DNA from: DATAUD01 sp036501665
GTDB taxonomy: Bacteria; Verrucomicrobiota; Verrucomicrobiia; Limisphaerales; Palsa-1400
Length of the DNA stretch: 64,000 nucleotides
Direction of reading: 5' to 3'
Assembly (NCBI GenBank): GCA_036501665.1
Contig: DASXZW010000023.1
Coordinates: forward strand, 1 to 64,000
Under the pieces are notes generated by a model, which was not told the DNA's origin, did no database searches, and was given only the letters and a program-made list of their open reading frames with translations. Numbering within the stretch: the first letter of the stretch is position 1; every line of letters begins with the position of its first letter. Below are positions 53,263 to 62,385 of this stretch, in pieces. The position numbers and the translations under genes were made by a program.

Positions 53263-53997
53263 TTAGTGTAAGCCGGAACCGCGATCCGGTGATCCTGATT
53301 GGAAAAATAAGTGAAGTAACGCATTATTGCTGACGCCCATTCGTAACGGGACATTGGTTGAATAAACCAATTCCCGCTGATTAGTAACGACTAAATACGT
53401 ACGATCGCAAAGTGACGCGTCTTCAATGGTGAGCCCCATCATTTGCTTGGTTGGACCAAAGATTCCCACTTTGGCGGCGGTGTAATCCCCTTTGCTCCAG
53501 CTAACGTAATACAGAGGAAGGGTTGTTAAATTGCTCCCTTGCTCGCCAAAACGCGCGGGAGGGTCCCGCCAAAAAGACGGCTGGCCAACGGTCGCTTTGT
53601 ACTTGGCGTTTAACGCAGCAACATCGACATACACCCGAGACAACCACTGCGTTGCCAGCTGGTAAGCTTCATTTGAGTTAATGAGCGAAGGAGTTCCTGC
53701 CCACTCGTGATAGCGCTCCACCTCCTCAATGTTAGTTTTTGAGTTCATCACCAAATACAGCTTCCCACTTCGGAAGATGAACATAAAGTTGCTGGTTTGG
53801 AGGTTTACTGTAGGCATGACCGGCGTATCAAACTGGCCGGGAGGAGCAACGAGGCATCCCGTGATGTCTTTCTGCTCGACTGGTTGCGTTGACAGGTTCA
53901 ACCGCACAGCAATATAATTCGCCGCCGCTACCGCCATTCCAGCCACCACCAACTTGTATGCGACTGAGGTTTTGAGGTGACTCAGAATGTCATCCAT
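53263..53997 (-). CDS. Unknown protein, tandem paralogue B
   Basis: 244 residues. An N-terminal hydrophobic segment (VAYKLVVAGMAVAAANYIAV) suggests a membrane anchor or leader. It is clearly homologous to the adjacent 244-residue gene: shared SLINSN(E/D)AY, GEQGSNLTTLPLYYV, AAKVGIFGPTKQ and GLTIED. No known family or catalytic motif seen. It is the last gene of the minus-strand set and probably arose by duplication. Confidence 0.65.
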   Translation of the reverse strand: MDDILSHLKTSVAYKLVVAGMAVAAANYIAVRLNLSTQPVEQKDITGCLVAPPGQFDTPVMPTVNLQTSNFMFIFRSGKLYLVMNSKTNIEEVERYHEWAGTPSLINSNEAYQLATQWLSRVYVDVAALNAKYKATVGQPSFWRDPPARFGEQGSNLTTLPLYYVSWSKGDYTAAKVGIFGPTKQMMGLTIEDASLCDRTYLVVTNQRELVYSTNVPLRMGVSNNALLHLFFQSGSPDRGSGLH

Positions 53998-54147
53998 GTC
54001 AATAATTTCCTATAAATCTCTTTGAGGCTAAATCTCCTTCAGCTTTTTGAATGGGAGTAAGCGGCATGGATCAAAGAAAGCACGTTATGGCCACGAGCGG
54101 GGGATGGCGGAAAGAGAGAGATGTCTGTGTTGGCGCTCATCTGACTA

Positions 54148-54882
54148 TTACCGTGTGTCGTTTGTCGGAGACGGCGTGTGTGGAACGATCTGATTCAACA
54201 GGTCACCATTCTTCTCGATCAGCCTCAACGGGAAATTAGTCATTCTCAGAAGTTCCAGCTTATTAGTTACGCATATATAAGTATGGTCAGTCAGCGTGGG
54301 ATCCTCAATTGTCAGGCCCGTGAACTGCTTGGTCGGGCCGAAAATTCCAACTTTAGCAGCCTGGTAGTCTCCTTTATCCCAAGTCACATAGTAAAGCGGC
54401 AGGGTGGTCAAATTGCTCCCTTGCTCACCCCATACGGCGGGTGGTGTGGCCCAAAACTGTGGCTGTCCGACATGCATCTTATACTTCCTATTGAGCGCGT
54501 TTACATCCACGAAGACATGGGAGAGCCAATTGGTCGCAAGATGGTACGCGTCATTCGAGTTGATAAGCGAGGGAATATGCGCCCATTCGCGATGATGCTC
54601 CACAGATTCAATGTTTGTTTGTGTATTCACCACGCCATGCAGCTTTCCGTCCCGGAAAATAAACGTGAATTGTGTCGTTTCAAAGTTTACCACGGAAGGG
54701 CAACCTGGAACGCTATCCAAACGCGGAGACGAGATATATGTGCCAATAATATCTTTTGGTTCGATGCCTTTTGGGCAAACTCCAGGCCACTCAACAATGT
54801 GGTTCATCGCCGAAAGCACCAATCCTGTCACCGCCATCTTGTAAGCGATGGTAGTCTTGAGTGTTGCAAACGAATTTGTCAT
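54148..54882 (-). CDS. Unknown protein, tandem paralogue A
   Basis: 244 residues, same length as the downstream paralogue, with the conserved blocks FGPTKQFTGLTIEDPTL and GEQGSNLTTLPLYYVTW and a similar N-terminal hydrophobic segment (IAYKMAVTGLVLSAMNHIV). It starts 3 bp after the truncated gene at 54886-55215, so they were probably one operon. Function unknown. Confidence 0.65.
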   Translation of the reverse strand: MTNSFATLKTTIAYKMAVTGLVLSAMNHIVEWPGVCPKGIEPKDIIGTYISSPRLDSVPGCPSVVNFETTQFTFIFRDGKLHGVVNTQTNIESVEHHREWAHIPSLINSNDAYHLATNWLSHVFVDVNALNRKYKMHVGQPQFWATPPAVWGEQGSNLTTLPLYYVTWDKGDYQAAKVGIFGPTKQFTGLTIEDPTLTDHTYICVTNKLELLRMTNFPLRLIEKNGDLLNQIVPHTPSPTNDTR

Positions 54883-54885
54883 ATC

Positions 54886-55215
54886 TCATGAGTTGGAGAT
54901 AAACATGTTCGTCGCTCCATTGATGAACGCGCTCGAGTCCATCGGATAATTGGGGTCGTGTTGAGCGTTCGTCACGCAGTAGTTGATCGACCGCTGGCCA
55001 AACCAATTGTTATAGAAATTCAACAACATGCTGGCGCGAAGCGCCCATTGATCCGGACTAAAACTTATTTCCTTTTTGTAACCCACGCACGCCCGAGCCC
55101 TGATACCGGCGAGAGCGAAGAAATTCGTGTCACGCTGGCCAGACGGAATTCCGAATGCTTCGCAGAGCGGCCCTCCTCCCGTCATACAGCCATCGAGAAA
55201 TGCAACGCTACGCAA
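54886..55215 (-). pseudogene. C-terminal remnant of an unknown protein
   Basis: 109 residues from a TTG, with an in-frame stop two codons upstream. The content (VAFLDGCMTGGGPLCEAFGI then DSSAFINGATNMF) begins abruptly inside what looks like a folded domain, with no signal or start context, so I read it as the surviving 3' end of a longer gene. The caspase-like/CHAT-type phrase FLDGC is suggestive only. Its downstream neighbours are intact. Confidence 0.55.
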
Positions 55216-55634
55216 AATTTAAACTTTTGAAGGAACTGATTGATTATTCAACCGACTTCTTGAAAAAAGCAAGTCGTATCTGTAAAAGCTCTTAGGATGT
55301 CAAATTCAGAAGAAGCAATGATATCGCCCCAGGTAATAGCGCCCTTCTGCCCAAGCAAAATTGGACCTCGGTCCCTGGAAAAAGGCGTGAAACGTGGCTT
55401 TTGTAGCTGAATTTCGGCCATTTAACTTTTGAGCGGCCCACGTACGACTCGGAGTCAGAATAGAGTGGGATGCTGTGATCGCGGACGCCTCGGCGAGGCG
55501 TCCCTACCAAAATGTGGGGATTGATTTCAAGTGAGGGGCAAATGTGCCATTTGTACCTGAATTTTGACCGATTACCCCTTTTTAGGTGCATTCGTTCGGG
55601 AAGTCTGTATGGTCGGTGACGAAATGACTAACTC
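55216..55634. other. Repeat-rich intergenic region
   Basis: Contains copy 3 of the palindromic repeat (55441-55516). It also contains two imperfect direct repeats: TTTTGTAGCTGAATTTCGGCC from about 55398 and CATTTGTACCTGAATTTTGACC from about 55543, bracketing the palindrome. No gene is supported. It should hold promoters for both flanking units. Confidence 0.55.
55441..55516. repeat. Dispersed palindromic repeat, copy 3
   Basis: Shares GGACGCCTCGGCGAGGCGTCC (perfect palindrome) and the CTCGGAGTCAGAATAGAGTG arm with copies at 3729 and 36824, but the central GAGCGGTGCAT part is lost and the arm order differs, so it is a rearranged or deleted form. Confidence 0.6.
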
Positions 55635-57980
55635 ATGCTGCGTTTACTTCTTCGTTTCTGGCTAGTGAGGCTTTTTGCTGGCTGCCTTTCACGGAGAGGC
55701 GTTGGTTTTCTGGCAGGGCCCATGTTGGCGGCGATGGTTCACGCCGCCAACGTGGGGGCCAGCGAGGTTTCGTCCACTACCAATCTGCCGACCGCGCGCG
55801 CAAATCCTCTGCCTCCGGGCACGGTTCGGATGATTGACAGGCTTCAGAAAATCCGCAGTTCAATCGACCCCAGTGCGAGCCGGTTTATGAATTTCGAAAT
55901 GGTGAAAATTCTTCAGACACGTTTCGCTCAGACCGTCAATGTGCAACAGAAGGCGACCGTCGGATTTCAACTCGCGGAACAACAATTAATCATCGGGCAA
56001 TCGGATGCCTGCCTGAAACAAATATCGGATTGTGAATTTCTCCTCACAAACAATAACTTCCGCCTCAACGGCCAGTCGGCATCCAAGGTGCGAATGATGA
56101 TGGCAACGGCGATGCTTCGCATTGGTGAACAGGAAAACTGCCTGAACATGCACAATGCCGAGTCGTGTATTTTTCCGCTTTCGGCAGCCGCGGTTCACAA
56201 ACTTCCACGCGGTTCGCAAGGCGCGATTGGTCTGCTCGACCAACAACTTCAGCAATATCCAAATGACCTTTCGGCGCGCTGGCTTCTTAATGTGGCTTAT
56301 ATGACGCTCGGCGAATATCCCGAGAAGGTCCCTGCGCCGTTGCTGATTCCGCCAAAGACTTTTCAATCGGATTATGACTTGCCGCGCTTCACGGATATTG
56401 CCGGCCCGCTCGGAATCAATGTGAACGGCCTTGCGGGAGGTTGCATTTTGGATGACTTCGACAACGATGGTTTTATTGACATCGTGACTTCGTCCTGGGG
56501 GTTTGATGGCACCTTGCATTATTTTCATAATGTCGGCGACGGCCATTTCTCGGATCGCACGGATGCGGCTGGTCTTGGGCAGTTGATGGGCGGGCTTAAC
56601 ATTTTGCAGACGGATTACAACAACGACGGCCTCCTCGATATTCTGGTACTTCGCGGCGCATGGAATGGCAAAGCGGGGCGGGTCCCCCCGTCTTTGCTGC
56701 GGAACAATGGCGACGGGACTTTTACGGATGTGACCGAGGAGGCGGGGCTTTTGAGCGCGCACCCGGGCCAGACGGCGGTGTGGTTTGATTACGATGGCGA
56801 TGGCTGGCTTGACTTGTTCCTCGGACATGAAAGCTCAGATGCCAAAGATCCGGATTTGTCGGAGCTTTATCATAATAATCATGACGGGACTTTCACGGAG
56901 GTTTCCGCGGCTTGTGGTTTGAATATCAATCGCTTCGTCAAAGGGGCGACCACCCTGGATTACGACAATGATGGCAGGCCCGATCTTTACGTCTCGTGTC
57001 GCGGCGGCGTGAATCTGCTTTTACACAACGATGGGCCGGATGCTTCAGGCCAGTGGAAGTTCTCCGATGCCACCAAAAAAGCCGGAGTGGCTGCCGCCCT
57101 GACCTTTCCCTGCTGGTCGTTCGATTATGACAACGACGGATGGGAAGACATTTTCGTATCAGGTTATTCGGTGACGGGCGTCGGCGATGTCGCGGCGGAT
57201 TATCTCGGCTTACCGAATTCGGGGGTGCCGCCCAAGCTCTACCATAATAATCACGATGGCACGTTCACCGATGTGACTGAGCAGATGGGGCTCAATCACG
57301 TCTTCCTCACGATGGGATGCAATTTCGGCGATCTCGACAACGACGGGTGGCTGGACTTTTATCTGGGAACGGGAAATCCTGATTTGACGATGCTCGTCCC
57401 CAATCGGATGTTTCGCAATGACGAGGGGAAAAAATTCCAGGATGTGACGACTGCGGGGGGCTTTGGCCATTTGCAAAAGGGGCATGGCGTTGGGTTCGCG
57501 GATTTTGAGAATAACGGGAACCAGGATGTCTATGAAGTCATGGGCGGCGCGTTTGTCAGCGACACTTCCTTCAACGTGCTTTACCACAATCCGGGCAGCA
57601 CCAATCGCTGGCTCAAGTTGAAACTGGAAGGGATCAAATCCAACCGGGCCGCCATCGGGGCGCGCATCAATGTCACGGTTCAGACGCCGAATGGGCCGCG
57701 GCATATTTACAGGACTGTCACGAGCGGCAGCAGTTTTGGCAACAACCCGCTTCGCCAGGAAATCGGCCTGGGGAATGCGACGAAAATTGAAAGCGTTGAA
57801 GTCAAATGGCCGGCCTCGGGAATTCAGCAGGACCTGACGGGATTGGAACTCGACCATTTTTATCACGTTCGCGAAGGCGACGCCAAAGCAACGCTCGTTG
57901 AACTCAAGCGGATGCACTACGATCTGACTGCCGCGCCAAAGGTGGCGCCGATGAAGATGGCGATGCCGGGGATGCAGTGA
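55635..57980 (+). CDS. Secreted TPR-FG-GAP/ASPIC-UnbV protein
   Basis: 781 residues. Leader region with LAGPMLAAMVHAANVGA; helical TPR-like region about 75-230 (LAEQQLIIGQSDACLKQISD). Seven FG-GAP-type repeats then follow (DFDNDGFIDIV, DYNNDGLLDILV, DYDGDGWLDLFL, DYDNDGRPDLYV, DYDNDGWEDIFV, DLDNDGWLDFYL, and the degenerate DFENNGNQDVYE). It ends in ASPIC/UnbV (AAIGARINV ... GSSFGNNPLRQEIGLG). It is a third architecture of the family in this window and lies apart from the other four genes. Confidence 0.87.
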   Translation: MLRLLLRFWLVRLFAGCLSRRGVGFLAGPMLAAMVHAANVGASEVSSTTNLPTARANPLPPGTVRMIDRLQKIRSSIDPSASRFMNFEMVKILQTRFAQTVNVQQKATVGFQLAEQQLIIGQSDACLKQISDCEFLLTNNNFRLNGQSASKVRMMMATAMLRIGEQENCLNMHNAESCIFPLSAAAVHKLPRGSQGAIGLLDQQLQQYPNDLSARWLLNVAYMTLGEYPEKVPAPLLIPPKTFQSDYDLPRFTDIAGPLGINVNGLAGGCILDDFDNDGFIDIVTSSWGFDGTLHYFHNVGDGHFSDRTDAAGLGQLMGGLNILQTDYNNDGLLDILVLRGAWNGKAGRVPPSLLRNNGDGTFTDVTEEAGLLSAHPGQTAVWFDYDGDGWLDLFLGHESSDAKDPDLSELYHNNHDGTFTEVSAACGLNINRFVKGATTLDYDNDGRPDLYVSCRGGVNLLLHNDGPDASGQWKFSDATKKAGVAAALTFPCWSFDYDNDGWEDIFVSGYSVTGVGDVAADYLGLPNSGVPPKLYHNNHDGTFTDVTEQMGLNHVFLTMGCNFGDLDNDGWLDFYLGTGNPDLTMLVPNRMFRNDEGKKFQDVTTAGGFGHLQKGHGVGFADFENNGNQDVYEVMGGAFVSDTSFNVLYHNPGSTNRWLKLKLEGIKSNRAAIGARINVTVQTPNGPRHIYRTVTSGSSFGNNPLRQEIGLGNATKIESVEVKWPASGIQQDLTGLELDHFYHVREGDAKATLVELKRMHYDLTAAPKVAPMKMAMPGMQ

Positions 57981-58093
57981 CATTCTTGATAGCAAGCTGC
58001 GGTGCAATGCTGGGTGTAGTTGCCTAAAGGGACGCTCAGCGCGCTGGCGGAAAAAGCGAGCGTCTGGTGAAACTGTTGCATTGAGCAAACCAA

Positions 58094-58819
58094 ATGCATC
58101 GAGTATTCGGAAGATTAGTGAATACGCAGACAAAACCCCGTCATCATGCGCCATACGCAGTCTGGCTGGCGCTGGCTGTGTTGGCTGGCACTGTAACATT
58201 CATTTTGGCCTTCCAGACGTCGCATCCCAGACTGCCAGTTTACCAGGGCAGGAATCTTTACGAATGGATCGCGCTTCTTGACAAGGCCGCCGATCTTCAT
58301 CCCGCTGACTTTGAGGCAGCGGCGGCGGCCCAATCCGCCATTCGAGCCATCGGAACGAACGCGATTCCGTTTGCAATGGCGAATCTTGATACGCGCGTCA
58401 CGGGTATTGATCTGCTGCTCGGCTGGTTGGCCAAACATGCGCGGTTCGTCAACGTCCAACGTAGAGATGTGAGTGAACGATGGAAGCTTGGCGCTCAGAT
58501 CCTCGACATTCTTGGTCCCATTAACGAGCCATATCTGCCGCAGTTGATCGCGAGAGCGACCAATAATCCCGGCTATTCCGAAGAAGCCATGCTTGCCGTA
58601 GGTGAAGCGGCTTTACCGGCATTCACTAATCTCGTCCGTAAGACGCAGTTTCCGGAAACGGGCATTTTGATCAGAACTTTTACGCGAACCTATTTTTTCT
58701 CCGGGCTAAAGCCTGGCTCGGCGGCTGTAGTTTTGCCGTGTCTAACGGACATGGCGCAATCCAAAGATCCAGACGCGGCCAGAGCTGCCTCTGAGGCCAT
58801 AAATGCCTTTCGGCATTAG
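58094..58819 (+). CDS. Membrane-anchored HEAT-like repeat protein
   Basis: 241 residues. One N-terminal hydrophobic segment (AVWLALAVLAGTVTFILAF) is followed by helical repeats with AQSAIRAIGTNAIPFAMANL and LPQLIARATNN, typical of short HEAT-like proteins of Verrucomicrobia. Probably periplasmic, with no catalytic motif. Its stop codon falls at the edge of the MITE-like element that follows. Confidence 0.7.
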   Translation: MHRVFGRLVNTQTKPRHHAPYAVWLALAVLAGTVTFILAFQTSHPRLPVYQGRNLYEWIALLDKAADLHPADFEAAAAAQSAIRAIGTNAIPFAMANLDTRVTGIDLLLGWLAKHARFVNVQRRDVSERWKLGAQILDILGPINEPYLPQLIARATNNPGYSEEAMLAVGEAALPAFTNLVRKTQFPETGILIRTFTRTYFFSGLKPGSAAVVLPCLTDMAQSKDPDAARAASEAINAFRH

Positions 58820-59053
58820 TTTAGAGCATTTTAAGTGCAACTGTAGCCACAAATTTTGGTGCGGCAGGGGAGCGCGACCGTCTCGGTCGCATCCGTCGGC
58901 GTCTCGCCGACGGAACAATCCAGCACTGCTGCGGCGTGTAAAATATTCGACAAGAGCGTCTGGCGAGACGCCAGACGCGGCGGTCGAGACGACCGCGCTC
59001 CCCCACAGGCCGTCCGAACCGGGCTGCTACAGCTTAAGTTAAACTGCTCTAGA
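58818..59053. repeat. MITE-like palindromic element, about 235 bp
   Basis: Terminal inverted repeats of 27 bp (58821-58847 and 59026-59052) match at 21 positions. Inner 24-bp arms (58867-58890, 58980-59003; GGGGAGCGCG ... GGTCGC) match at 20. Further hairpins lie between (GTCGGCGTCTCGCCGAC near 58895 and GCGTCTGGCGAGACGCCAGA near 58958). No open frame. It looks like a non-autonomous folded repeat. The left end overlaps the stop of the preceding gene. Confidence 0.75.
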
Positions 59054-59294
59054 CACAGGGTTTCTCGCGTCTTCGCTTGCCACCGCAATTGAACTTCTTG
59101 AATCGCCGCGGCGTGAAAATAATAGCTGCAATCCACCTTCAGATTGGGCGAAGTCGAGGCACGTGGCATTCCTTATTCTCAATACTTACAGAAATGATGG
59201 ATTCGGGCTTTTCGTTGACTGCATGCACAAGTATGATCGCGACTAGCGAAGCCAAACTGCGATGAACATTTGGGAACTTGCGCCTCAAAATCCT

Positions 59295-59320
59295 GACCTA
59301 GCCTTCGCGAAAGGCTGGTC
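59295..59320 (+). promoter_or_regulatory. Hairpin in the hen1 leader
   Basis: GACC-TAGCCTT pairs with AAGGCT-GGTC across CGCGA (about 10 bp with one bulge), 30 bp before the hen1 ATG. No T-run follows, so it is not a standard terminator. It could control hen1 translation or transcript stability. No clear sigma-70 promoter or sigma-54 site was identified in 59054-59350. Confidence 0.4.
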
Positions 59321-59350
59321 AAGGCTTTGAAGTCTCACTAATCTCGCGGG

Positions 59351-60760
59351 ATGCTGCTGACGTTGACGACAACGCATCAACCTGCGACCGATTTGGGTTA
59401 TTTGCTGCGCAAAAATCCAGCGCGCCCGCAGTCGTTTGAGCTTTCGTTTGGCAGAGCGCACGTTTTTTACCCCGAAGCAAGCAACGAACGGTGCGCTGTT
59501 GCTTTGCTCGTTGAAGTTGATCCCGTTGGATTGGTGCGGAACCGTCGCGGGCCCTCTGGCGAAGGCGGCGCTTTGGAGCAATACGTCAATGATCGACCCT
59601 ACGCGGCTTCATCGTTTTTGAGTGTGGCGATTGCCGATGTATTTGGCACTGCGTTGGCCGGCAACAGCAAGGAACGGCCGGACTTGGTGGACGCGCCAAT
59701 ACCACTGCATGTTGCGTTTTCCGCGCTGCCTTGCCGTGGAGGCGAGCAGTTTTTAAGAAAGCTGTTTGAGCCGCTTGGCTACAACGTCACTGCAACGCGT
59801 TTGCCGTTGGATGACCGATTTCCTGATTGGGGTGAAAGCGCCTATTTTCGGGTTGAATTGGCTGCGACTTTGCCGCTTAAACAACTTCTCAGTCACCTTT
59901 ACGTCCTTGTGCCGGTGCTGGACAACGACAAGCATTATTGGGTTGGCGATGATGAAGTGACGAAGCTGATGCGCCACGGTGAAGACTGGCTGGGCGCGCA
60001 TCCCGAACGCGAGGCCGTTGCGCGCCGCTATCTTAAACATCAACGCAGTCTTGTGGATGACGCCCTTACTCAACTGGGTGATGAAAGCGAGCCGGACCCG
60101 GATTTTGTTGCTGAGTCTCATGCGCAAGAAGAAGAGGCCATAGAAAAGAACATCAGCCTGAACGAACAGCGGCTTGGTTCTGTAATCGCAGCGCTCAAAG
60201 GCAGTAATGCGGCGCGAGTTTTGGACCTGGGCTGCGGTGAAGGCCGGCTCTTGCAATTGTTGCTGAAGGAAAAGCAATTTGCCGAAATCATCGGCATGGA
60301 TGTTTCTCATCGCGCGCTGGAAATCGCCAAGGACCGTTTGCATTACGACCGTATGCCTCCCCTGCAAAAGGAACGCCTGCGCTTGATGCACGGTTCATTA
60401 ATTTACCGGGACCAGCAACTGGCGGGTTTTGATGCCGCCGCAGTGGTGGAGGTTATTGAGCATCTTGACCCGCCTCGGTTGGCTGCTTTTGAGCGAGTGT
60501 TATTTGAATGCGCGGGGCCTGCGACCATCGTGGTTACGACGCCCAATCGTGAATACAACGTGAAATGGGAAACGCTGCCTGCGGGCAAATTCCGTCATCG
60601 CGACCATCGGTTCGAGTGGACGCGAGCGGAGTTTCAGGAGTGGGCGAACCGCGTGGCTGCTAATTCAGGCTACAAAGCTCGATTCCTCCCAGTTGGCCCG
60701 GAAGATTCGACCGTTGGTTCACCGACGCAAATGGCGATTTTCACCCGGTTCGTGCAATGA
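59351..60760 (+). CDS. hen1: 3'-terminal RNA ribose 2'-O-methyltransferase Hen1
   Basis: 469 residues. The N-terminal half (1-250) is the bacterial Hen1 ligase-activating region. The C-terminal methyltransferase has SAM motif VLDLGCGEGRLLQLL (290-304) and the metal-binding set Glu367, Glu370 and His371 in VVEVIEHLD with His419 in FRHRDHRFEWTRAEF. This matches the Hen1 metal centre. It 2'-O-methylates the 3' end of broken RNA before ligation by Pnkp, guarding the repaired junction. The next gene overlaps by 4 bp. Confidence 0.95.
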   Translation: MLLTLTTTHQPATDLGYLLRKNPARPQSFELSFGRAHVFYPEASNERCAVALLVEVDPVGLVRNRRGPSGEGGALEQYVNDRPYAASSFLSVAIADVFGTALAGNSKERPDLVDAPIPLHVAFSALPCRGGEQFLRKLFEPLGYNVTATRLPLDDRFPDWGESAYFRVELAATLPLKQLLSHLYVLVPVLDNDKHYWVGDDEVTKLMRHGEDWLGAHPEREAVARRYLKHQRSLVDDALTQLGDESEPDPDFVAESHAQEEEAIEKNISLNEQRLGSVIAALKGSNAARVLDLGCGEGRLLQLLLKEKQFAEIIGMDVSHRALEIAKDRLHYDRMPPLQKERLRLMHGSLIYRDQQLAGFDAAAVVEVIEHLDPPRLAAFERVLFECAGPATIVVTTPNREYNVKWETLPAGKFRHRDHRFEWTRAEFQEWANRVAANSGYKARFLPVGPEDSTVGSPTQMAIFTRFVQ

Positions 60761-62385
60761 AACGGTTATCAAAACAAACCTGGGATTTGATTCACAAATT
60801 GCATGACGATCGAGGTTTTCTGGGTAAGTTGATCGGACGGCAAGAAGCACCGTTATCTGTATTCGATGAAATTGCGTCATCAAATGAGTCTCTTGCCATT
60901 CCATATCTCACTTCATTTTTGTTAAATAAACAAAACGATGTTCGCAACGCGGCGGCTAGAACGATAGGCCATTTAATTGACAACCTGAAACTGAGTGACT
61001 TTGCGCAATTAGATGAGGCTTCCAGAAAATACTGGCCGTGCGAATCGTCTGAACCGTCCCAATGGCGTCACATAAAACCACATGAGGTAAAACAATTGTG
61101 GCGCCTTCCGAATCCAACATCCGTAATTGGCATAACGAGCTTTCATGGTAGCGGATACATTCGTGAGGCAGCAGTTAAAGAGTTGGCAAATAATTTCGAT
61201 GGTTCAGAAATGCCTTTTTTGCTCATTCGTTTGAATGATTGGGTGAGTGAAGTTCGTGAAATGGCGGAAACTGCAATTTTGCAACGCATTCGGTCAGAGT
61301 ATGCGAGGCACTTCCTGAGAAATTTGCATCTCGTTTTTCGACTGCGTTCATGTGGGCGCAGCCACGATGCTAAAATTGTTTCTGGCGTCATTGCCTTGCT
61401 TCAAGAACCCGGACTCGCACCAATACTTCGCGAAGGCACTCTGTCAACCGACGGTTGGCTTCGCCGTGAATCTTTTAAAATAGCGCTCGCGGTAAAATCA
61501 GAGCACCGCATAGCTCTTCTCAAAGAGGTGCTTTCGGATGCAGACCCAACAATGCGGCTTTGGGCTGCGCGCCACGTCCTGCCGCAATTAAATGATGTTG
61601 ACTTGTTGCCGGTTGTGACTGGCCTAACTCAAGACCGTTCCATGCCTATCCGTTGCGAGGCATTGAGCGTTTTTGTGCAACGTTTTCCGAGTGAAAGTCC
61701 AGGGAAGCTAAACATCGCCTTGTTGGATGCTTCCTCGTCGGTCCGTGCTACCGCGCGCTTTTGGATCAAAACACAAAATCCACAATTTAACTTTGCCGAG
61801 GTATATAGGAAGTCACTGACCGACTGCACCTCAAAACAGGTGCGCGCCGCGATTCTCGGTCTCGGAGAAACGGGAACTGTTACTGATGCAGAAGCCGTAT
61901 TGCCATTTATTGAGGGCCCCGCAGTGGGCATTCAAAAAGCTGCGATTCATGCGCTTGCGGCTCTCGACGGAGATCGCAATGTGCCCCACTTTCTCACTGC
62001 ATTAACGAATGAACATCCCGGAATTTCCAATGAGGCTTCGCGTGCGCTTGACAAAAGAACCTTTTCAATTTTGGATCAACTTTACTCGATTTTTAGGAGT
62101 CAAAAAACGCTGCACGTCAGAACAAATGTTTTTAAGCTGATGATGAATCTCAACTTTTGGGAGCGAGGTGTTTTTCTGTTTGAGGCGCTTCGAGATCGGG
62201 ATGAAAAAATTATCGAGCTTGGGAGTCGTGCATTACGACTTTGGCTCCTCAAATCACGAAATATTGCGACGCCTCCCAGTAAAAGCGTTCTTAAGCACCT
62301 TAACAACGCGCTGAAAGCATCGGCAGGAATGCTCGAATCCCCTGACGTTCGAGAATTTGAATTTTTACTGCGCAGTTTCAAATGA
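60757..62385 (+). CDS. HEAT-repeat protein between hen1 and pnkp
   Basis: 542 residues of helical repeats across most of its length, e.g. QNDVRNAAARTIGHLIDNL, DPTMRLWAARHVLPQLNDV, VGIQKAAIHALAALDGDRNV and HPGISNEASRALDKR. No signal peptide, membrane segment or catalytic motif. It overlaps hen1 and pnkp by 4 bp at each side (ATGA), so co-translation is expected. HEAT solenoids commonly scaffold protein or RNA. It may hold substrate RNA or join Hen1 to Pnkp (inference). It looks AT-richer than the two flanking genes, hinting at later insertion. I know of no described third component of this kind. Confidence 0.8.
   Translation: MKRLSKQTWDLIHKLHDDRGFLGKLIGRQEAPLSVFDEIASSNESLAIPYLTSFLLNKQNDVRNAAARTIGHLIDNLKLSDFAQLDEASRKYWPCESSEPSQWRHIKPHEVKQLWRLPNPTSVIGITSFHGSGYIREAAVKELANNFDGSEMPFLLIRLNDWVSEVREMAETAILQRIRSEYARHFLRNLHLVFRLRSCGRSHDAKIVSGVIALLQEPGLAPILREGTLSTDGWLRRESFKIALAVKSEHRIALLKEVLSDADPTMRLWAARHVLPQLNDVDLLPVVTGLTQDRSMPIRCEALSVFVQRFPSESPGKLNIALLDASSSVRATARFWIKTQNPQFNFAEVYRKSLTDCTSKQVRAAILGLGETGTVTDAEAVLPFIEGPAVGIQKAAIHALAALDGDRNVPHFLTALTNEHPGISNEASRALDKRTFSILDQLYSIFRSQKTLHVRTNVFKLMMNLNFWERGVFLFEALRDRDEKIIELGSRALRLWLLKSRNIATPPSKSVLKHLNNALKASAGMLESPDVREFEFLLRSFK

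Noticed and set aside
54886..55215. Caspase-like peptidase
   Set aside because: Only the phrase FLDGC is suggestive; no His-Cys dyad can be placed and the gene is truncated.
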